From positions 1 to 34,520 of the forward strand of contig JAYTUU010000031.1 in assembly GCA_043744375.1 (NCBI GenBank): 34,520 bases of DNA, in the 5' to 3' direction. The notes beneath the pieces are model-generated. The model did not search any database. It saw only the letters and a program-made list of their open reading frames with translations, and was not told the origin of the DNA. Every line of letters starts with the position of its first letter. The first letter of the stretch is position 1. Made by a program: the position numbers and the translations under genes. The DNA is from CAIYPH01 sp043744375. GTDB taxonomy: Bacteria > Pseudomonadota > Alphaproteobacteria > Acetobacterales > Acetobacteraceae. Positions 31,538-34,520 of this stretch are shown here, piece by piece.

Positions 31538-32170
31538 CTACCCGGCCAGTTGGGCGCGGATATCGGCGATGGTGGCGATCGCGGCGACGATGGTGGCGAT
31601 CGCGGCAACTGGGCGGAGCGCGGCGATGGCGGTGTCATGCACGGTACGGTCGAACGCGGCACAGCCGTCTTCGAGCACGGTGATCGCGAATTCGCGCACA
31701 TGGGCGTCGCGCATCGTGCTGGAGACGCCGCCATTGGTGACGATGCCCGCAACCAGCAAGCGGGTTATGCCGGCACGGTGCAGCACCCATTCCAGGCGCG
31801 ACATGTAGAAGGCGGAGAAATTGACCTTCTCGACGGCCATGTCGGCCACGCCCAGCGCGTCCACCATGGCCTGGCCCCAGGAGCCCGGCGCGAAATCGCC
31901 CTTGCAGAGGAAGAGTCTGAGCGCCCTGAGGTGGGGCGAGATGAAGGGTGCGCCGTTGCGGCCGGGCACCAGGGTGAAGTGGGTGGAGACGACCCAGCCG
32001 CCGGCGCGGCGGACCTCGCCGACCAGCGGCGCGAGGCGTGGCACGACGGCGGCGATGTCGGCATTGCCCAGCCCCGCGCGGCCATAGGCGCCGTCGGGGT
32101 GGATGAAATCGTTCTGCAGGTCGCACAGCAGGAGGGCGGTGTGCGGCCAGTCGGATTGACTCTGTGTCAG
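31538..32170 (-). CDS. Isochorismatase-family hydrolase with a probable CTG start
   Basis: The homology to this alpha/beta cysteine-hydrolase family begins at HTALLLCDLQNDF, well upstream of the first standard start (GTG at 32044). The frame back to the modC stop has no ATG, GTG or TTG, but a CTG at 32170 gives (M)TQSQSDWPH, overlaps the modC TGA as CTGA and has GAGGA six bases upstream. That makes a 210-residue protein. The family Asp17 and Lys115 are present, but the nucleophile cysteine position is Gly148 (VTNGGVSST instead of VTNxCVxxT). It may act as an isochorismatase-type rather than amidase-type hydrolase, or be inactive. The C-terminus contains a 7-residue tandem repeat VAAIATI. Confidence 0.75.
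   Translation of the reverse strand: MTQSQSDWPHTALLLCDLQNDFIHPDGAYGRAGLGNADIAAVVPRLAPLVGEVRRAGGWVVSTHFTLVPGRNGAPFISPHLRALRLFLCKGDFAPGSWGQAMVDALGVADMAVEKVNFSAFYMSRLEWVLHRAGITRLLVAGIVTNGGVSSTMRDAHVREFAITVLEDGCAAFDRTVHDTAIAALRPVAAIATIVAAIATIADIRAQLAG
31568..31609. repeat. 21-bp tandem duplication in the isochorismatase-like gene
   Basis: Units 31568-31588 and 31589-31609 differ at one base (GATGGTGGCGATCGCGGC core). Being a multiple of three, the duplication adds VAAIATI to the C-terminal helix without breaking the frame. It looks recent. Confidence 0.8.
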
Positions 32171-32892
32171 GACGGTTCCTCGATATCCATGATCTCCGCC
32201 ACGCGACGGCTGGCGGGGTGGGTCGACACCTCGGCGGGTGTGCCGATCTGGAGAATGGCGCCATGATCGAGCACGCAGAACCGGTCTGCCAGGGACGCGG
32301 CTTCGTCGGTGTCGTGGGTGACGAGCACGATCGGGATGGCCAAGGCGTGGCGCAGGCGTTGCAGGTCGGCGTGCAGCTTGCGTCGGGTTGGCCGGTCGAC
32401 GGCGGAGAACGGTTCGTCGAGCAGCAGCACGGCGGGGTCGCGGGCGAGGGCGCGGGCGAGGGCGACGCGCTGCTGTTGGCCGCCGGAGAGTTCGGCGGGG
32501 TGGCGGTTGGCGAGGCCGTCCAGATGTACGGTGGCGAGCAGGTCGGCGACGCGTTGGGCACGGGCGGCGCGCGGGAGGTGGCTGAGGGCGGTGGCGATGT
32601 TGGCGGCGGCGGTCATGTGCGGGAAGAGCGCGTAGGACTGGAACACCAGGCCGACCGGGCGGCGATGGGTGGGCAGGTTGATGCCGGTGGCGCGGTCGAG
32701 CCAGACGGCGCCGCCACAGGCAACGCGGCCGCCGGCGGGGCGGTGCAGGCCGGCGATGCAGCGCAGCAGCGTGGTCTTCCCGGCGCCGGACGGCCCGATG
32801 ATCGCCAGCAACTCGCCCTTGCCGCAGGAGAAGGCGGCATCGAGCGGGATCGGCCCGCTCTGGTGCAGGGCGACGTGGAGCCCGTCATCCAT
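32167..32892 (-). CDS. modC: Molybdate ABC transporter ATP-binding protein, short form
   Basis: This 241-residue ATPase has Walker A GPSGAGKTT, the Q-loop FQSYALFPHM, signature LSGGQQQRV, Walker B LLLDEPFSAVD and the H-loop THD. ModC proteins usually have about 350 residues with a C-terminal molybdate-binding TOBE domain; that domain is absent here, the protein ending soon after the H-loop region. The start is the ATG at 32892, overlapping modB by eight bases; a TTG at 32904 is the alternative. Position between modB and the isochorismatase gene supports the assignment. Confidence 0.85.
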   Translation of the reverse strand: MDDGLHVALHQSGPIPLDAAFSCGKGELLAIIGPSGAGKTTLLRCIAGLHRPAGGRVACGGAVWLDRATGINLPTHRRPVGLVFQSYALFPHMTAAANIATALSHLPRAARAQRVADLLATVHLDGLANRHPAELSGGQQQRVALARALARDPAVLLLDEPFSAVDRPTRRKLHADLQRLRHALAIPIVLVTHDTDEAASLADRFCVLDHGAILQIGTPAEVSTHPASRRVAEIMDIEEPS

Positions 32893-33553
32893 GGCGGCGG
32901 CCAACGCGGCTGGAGATCAGGAAGGTGAGGCCGAGGGCGGCCAGCGACAGCGCCAGCAGGAGGGCGGACATCGCGCCGGCGGCGGCCGTGTCGAAGGCCT
33001 GCATGCGGTCGTAGATGGCGATGGCGACGGTACGGGTCTCGCCGGGAATGCTGCCGCCGACCATCAGGACCACGCCGAATTCGCCGAGCGTGTGGGCGAA
33101 AGTGAGGACGAGGCCGGTGACGATGCCTGGCCAGGCGAGCGGCAGTTCGATCCGCCACAGCACCAGCAGCGGGGAGAGGCCGGCGCAGGCCCCGGCCTCG
33201 CGGATGTCACGCGGGATGGCCGCGAAGCCGCGCTGCATCGGCTGGATGGCGAAGGGCAGGTTGGCGATGACGGAGGCGAATAGCAGGCCGGCGAAGCTGA
33301 ACGCCAGCGGGTGGCCGAACAGCGCCTGCCACGCCTGCCCGAGCGGCGCGGTGCTGGTGAAGGCGACGAGGAGGTAGTAGCCGAGGACCGTCGGCGGCAA
33401 TACCAGCGGCAAAGCGAGTGCCGCTTCGACGAAGCTGTGGCCGCGGAACTCATGCACGGCCAGCATCCGCCCACAGCCGATGCCGATTGGCAGCAGGACG
33501 AGCACGGTCAGCGCGCCCAGTTCGAGCGAGAGGAGGAGGGCGGTCCAGTCCAA
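32885..33553 (-). CDS. modB: Molybdate ABC transporter permease
   Basis: This 222-residue inner-membrane protein has five to six membrane segments and the ModB marks: ALPLVLPPTVLGYYLL, the EAA-type loop DIREAGACAGLSPLLVLWRI and FAHTLGEFGVVLMVGGSIPG. It forms the channel for molybdate uptake. Its ATG follows modA by four bases, and its end overlaps modC. Confidence 0.92.
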   Translation of the reverse strand: MDWTALLLSLELGALTVLVLLPIGIGCGRMLAVHEFRGHSFVEAALALPLVLPPTVLGYYLLVAFTSTAPLGQAWQALFGHPLAFSFAGLLFASVIANLPFAIQPMQRGFAAIPRDIREAGACAGLSPLLVLWRIELPLAWPGIVTGLVLTFAHTLGEFGVVLMVGGSIPGETRTVAIAIYDRMQAFDTAAAGAMSALLLALSLAALGLTFLISSRVGRRHG

Positions 33554-33557
33554 CCCG

Positions 33558-34349
33558 TCAGACCGCTTCGCTGGTCAGCGTGAAGCCGTAGCGCTCCAGG
33601 ACGAGGCGGGCCGGGCGGGTGCGCAGATAGGCGTAGAAGGCGCGCGCGGCGGGGCCGGCGTCGCGCATCAGGACCATGCGCTGGCGTAGCGGGGCGTGGA
33701 ACTCGGCGGGCAGAAGGGCGGAACGGCCGCGCGTGGCCACCGCCGGCGCCAGGGCCAGCGACTGCGCGATGATGCCGCCCTCGGCCGCGCCGGAGGTGGC
33801 GAATTGTGCGGCCTGGGAGACGTTTTCGCCGAGCACGAGCAGTGGGCGCAGTGCGTCCCACAGGCCTTGTCCCTTGAGCGCCTGCTCGGCGGCGCGGCCG
33901 TAGGGGGCGTGTTCGGGGTTGGCGATGGCGAAGCGGCGGATGCGGCCGGCGGCGAGGGCGGTGCGCAGGCCGGCGAAATCGGCGTCGACGGCGAGCGGCG
34001 AGCCGGTGGGGGCGAACAGGGCAATCCGGCCCTCGGCGTAGAGCGCGCCGCGATCGCGGGTGCGGCCGGCATCGGCGAGTTGGAAGACGAACCCTTCGTC
34101 GGCGGAGAGGAACAGGTCGAACGGCGCGCCCTGCTGCAACTGGCGGGCGAAGTTGCCGGAGGAGCCGAAGGTGAGTTGCACGGCGTGGCCGGTTTCGGCG
34201 CGGAAACGGGTGGCGATCTCTTCCAGGACGAAGCCGAGATCGGACGCCGCGGCGATGCGGGCGGTGTCTGATTGGGCGTGGGCTTGGCCGGCCGCGATCA
34301 GGCCGAGGCCGGCGAGCAGGGTACGGCGGGGAAGGGCAGGCTGGGTCAT
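33558..34349 (-). CDS. modA: Molybdate-binding periplasmic protein
   Basis: This 263-residue protein begins MTQPALPRRTLLAGLGLIAAG, a twin-arginine-like or Sec signal with probable cleavage after AHAQ. The mature part has AAASDLGFVLEEIA, FGSSGNFARQLQQGAPFDLFLSAD and ANPEHAPYGRAAEQAL, all typical of ModA. It captures molybdate in the periplasm for ModBC. The ATG at 34349 is chosen because the signal peptide starts there; the upstream extension reads through the palindromic operator. First gene of the mod operon. Confidence 0.92.
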   Translation of the reverse strand: MTQPALPRRTLLAGLGLIAAGQAHAQSDTARIAAASDLGFVLEEIATRFRAETGHAVQLTFGSSGNFARQLQQGAPFDLFLSADEGFVFQLADAGRTRDRGALYAEGRIALFAPTGSPLAVDADFAGLRTALAAGRIRRFAIANPEHAPYGRAAEQALKGQGLWDALRPLLVLGENVSQAAQFATSGAAEGGIIAQSLALAPAVATRGRSALLPAEFHAPLRQRMVLMRDAGPAARAFYAYLRTRPARLVLERYGFTLTSEAV

Positions 34350-34358
34350 GGCGGATTT

Positions 34359-34382
34359 CGTTATGTCCAATCGGACATATCG
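34359..34382. promoter_or_regulatory. ModE-like palindromic operator upstream of modA
   Basis: CGTTATGTCC and GGACATATCG form a near-perfect 10-bp inverted repeat around AATC, ten bases before the modA start. ModE-type Mo-responsive sites in proteobacteria have CG-TAT...ATA-CG symmetry, so this is a candidate for repression by molybdate. No modE gene is in the window. Confidence 0.55.
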
Positions 34383-34444
34383 CAGGAGGCGGGTGCGGCC
34401 GTCAAGCCGGGGGGGCATGCGGGCAGGGGAATCGGGTGAAACCT

Positions 34445-34520
34445 TCACGCGGCTACCAAGCTTGCCAGGAAGTCGTCATCCCATGCGGCAATCTTCCGCC
34501 TGAGGCGCCGCGAGTCCTTG
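34445..34520 (-). CDS. Partial ORF at the right edge, C-terminal 24 residues
   Basis: The minus-strand frame entering from the window edge ends at a TGA at 34447-34445, with RRKIAAWDDDFLASLVAA at its C-terminus. I do not recognise the family. It would end just upstream of the modA promoter and be read in the same direction. It could also be a chance frame. Confidence 0.3.
   Translation of the reverse strand, partial: KDSRRLRRKIAAWDDDFLASLVAA

Noticed and set aside
1..34520. tRNA or rRNA genes
   Set aside because: No tRNA cloverleaf consensus or rRNA signature was noticed; a tRNAscan or Rfam search would settle it.

Overview
The window is a high-GC (mostly 60-70%) proteobacterial chromosome segment. 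Gene content (aerobic indolepyruvate oxidoreductase pair, CaiB-type CoA-transferase, mmsA, RutA-like flavin monooxygenase, molybdate transporter) and the nested T/A-rich terminator at 26371-26432 fit an alphaproteobacterium, most likely Acetobacteraceae/Rhodospirillales. That placement is inference: there is no rRNA or other marker gene here.

Region by region. (1) 1-2940 is a scrapyard of mobile and repeat DNA: a 31-bp perfect REP-like palindrome inside an 18-bp inverted repeat, two copies of an unknown gene family with conserved upstream DNA (copy 1 cut off and joined to an IS3 transposase tail, copy 2 intact), an AT-rich foreign ORF with a C-terminal J-like HPD motif, and an IS4 transposase remnant. 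(2) 2941-4186 holds a glutathione S-transferase and a DsbB-type protein. (3) 4134-12639, minus strand, is a tightly coupled catabolic operon. In transcription order it encodes indolepyruvate oxidoreductase alpha and beta, an acyl-CoA synthetase, a thiolase-like protein, a DUF35/SDR fusion and a cyclase-family hydrolase. (4) 12827-18003, plus strand and divergent from that operon, is a complete oligopeptide-type ABC importer (binding protein, two permeases, fused double ATPase). (5) 18008-20088, minus strand, has a D-2-hydroxyacid dehydrogenase and a RutA-like flavin monooxygenase. (6) 20228-26351, plus strand, has a two-subunit molybdenum hydroxylase, a methyltransferase, methylmalonate-semialdehyde dehydrogenase and a CoA-transferase, ending at a strong bidirectional terminator. 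(7) 26504-29173, minus strand, has an IlvD/Edd dehydratase, a YdhR-like protein and a MarR regulator. (8) 29172-29929 is a rearrangement scar with a truncated branched-chain-amino-acid-type binding protein, a 59-codon ORF and two hairpins. (9) 29930-34349, minus strand, has an SDR, a DUF4239 membrane protein and modABC with an isochorismatase-family gene that appears to start at CTG. A palindromic ModE-like site precedes modA.

Working together (inference): the importer brings in an acid or amide, possibly N-heteroaromatic or aromatic. The molybdenum hydroxylase and RutA-like monooxygenase could oxidise or open a ring, with Mo supplied by ModABC. The hydroxyacid dehydrogenase makes a 2-oxoacid, IorAB decarboxylates it to an acyl-CoA, and the ligase, thiolase/DUF35 pair and CoA-transferase process CoA thioesters toward MmsA. 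The exact substrate cannot be read from sequence alone. This uncharacterised gene combination is the best candidate for an undescribed system in the window.
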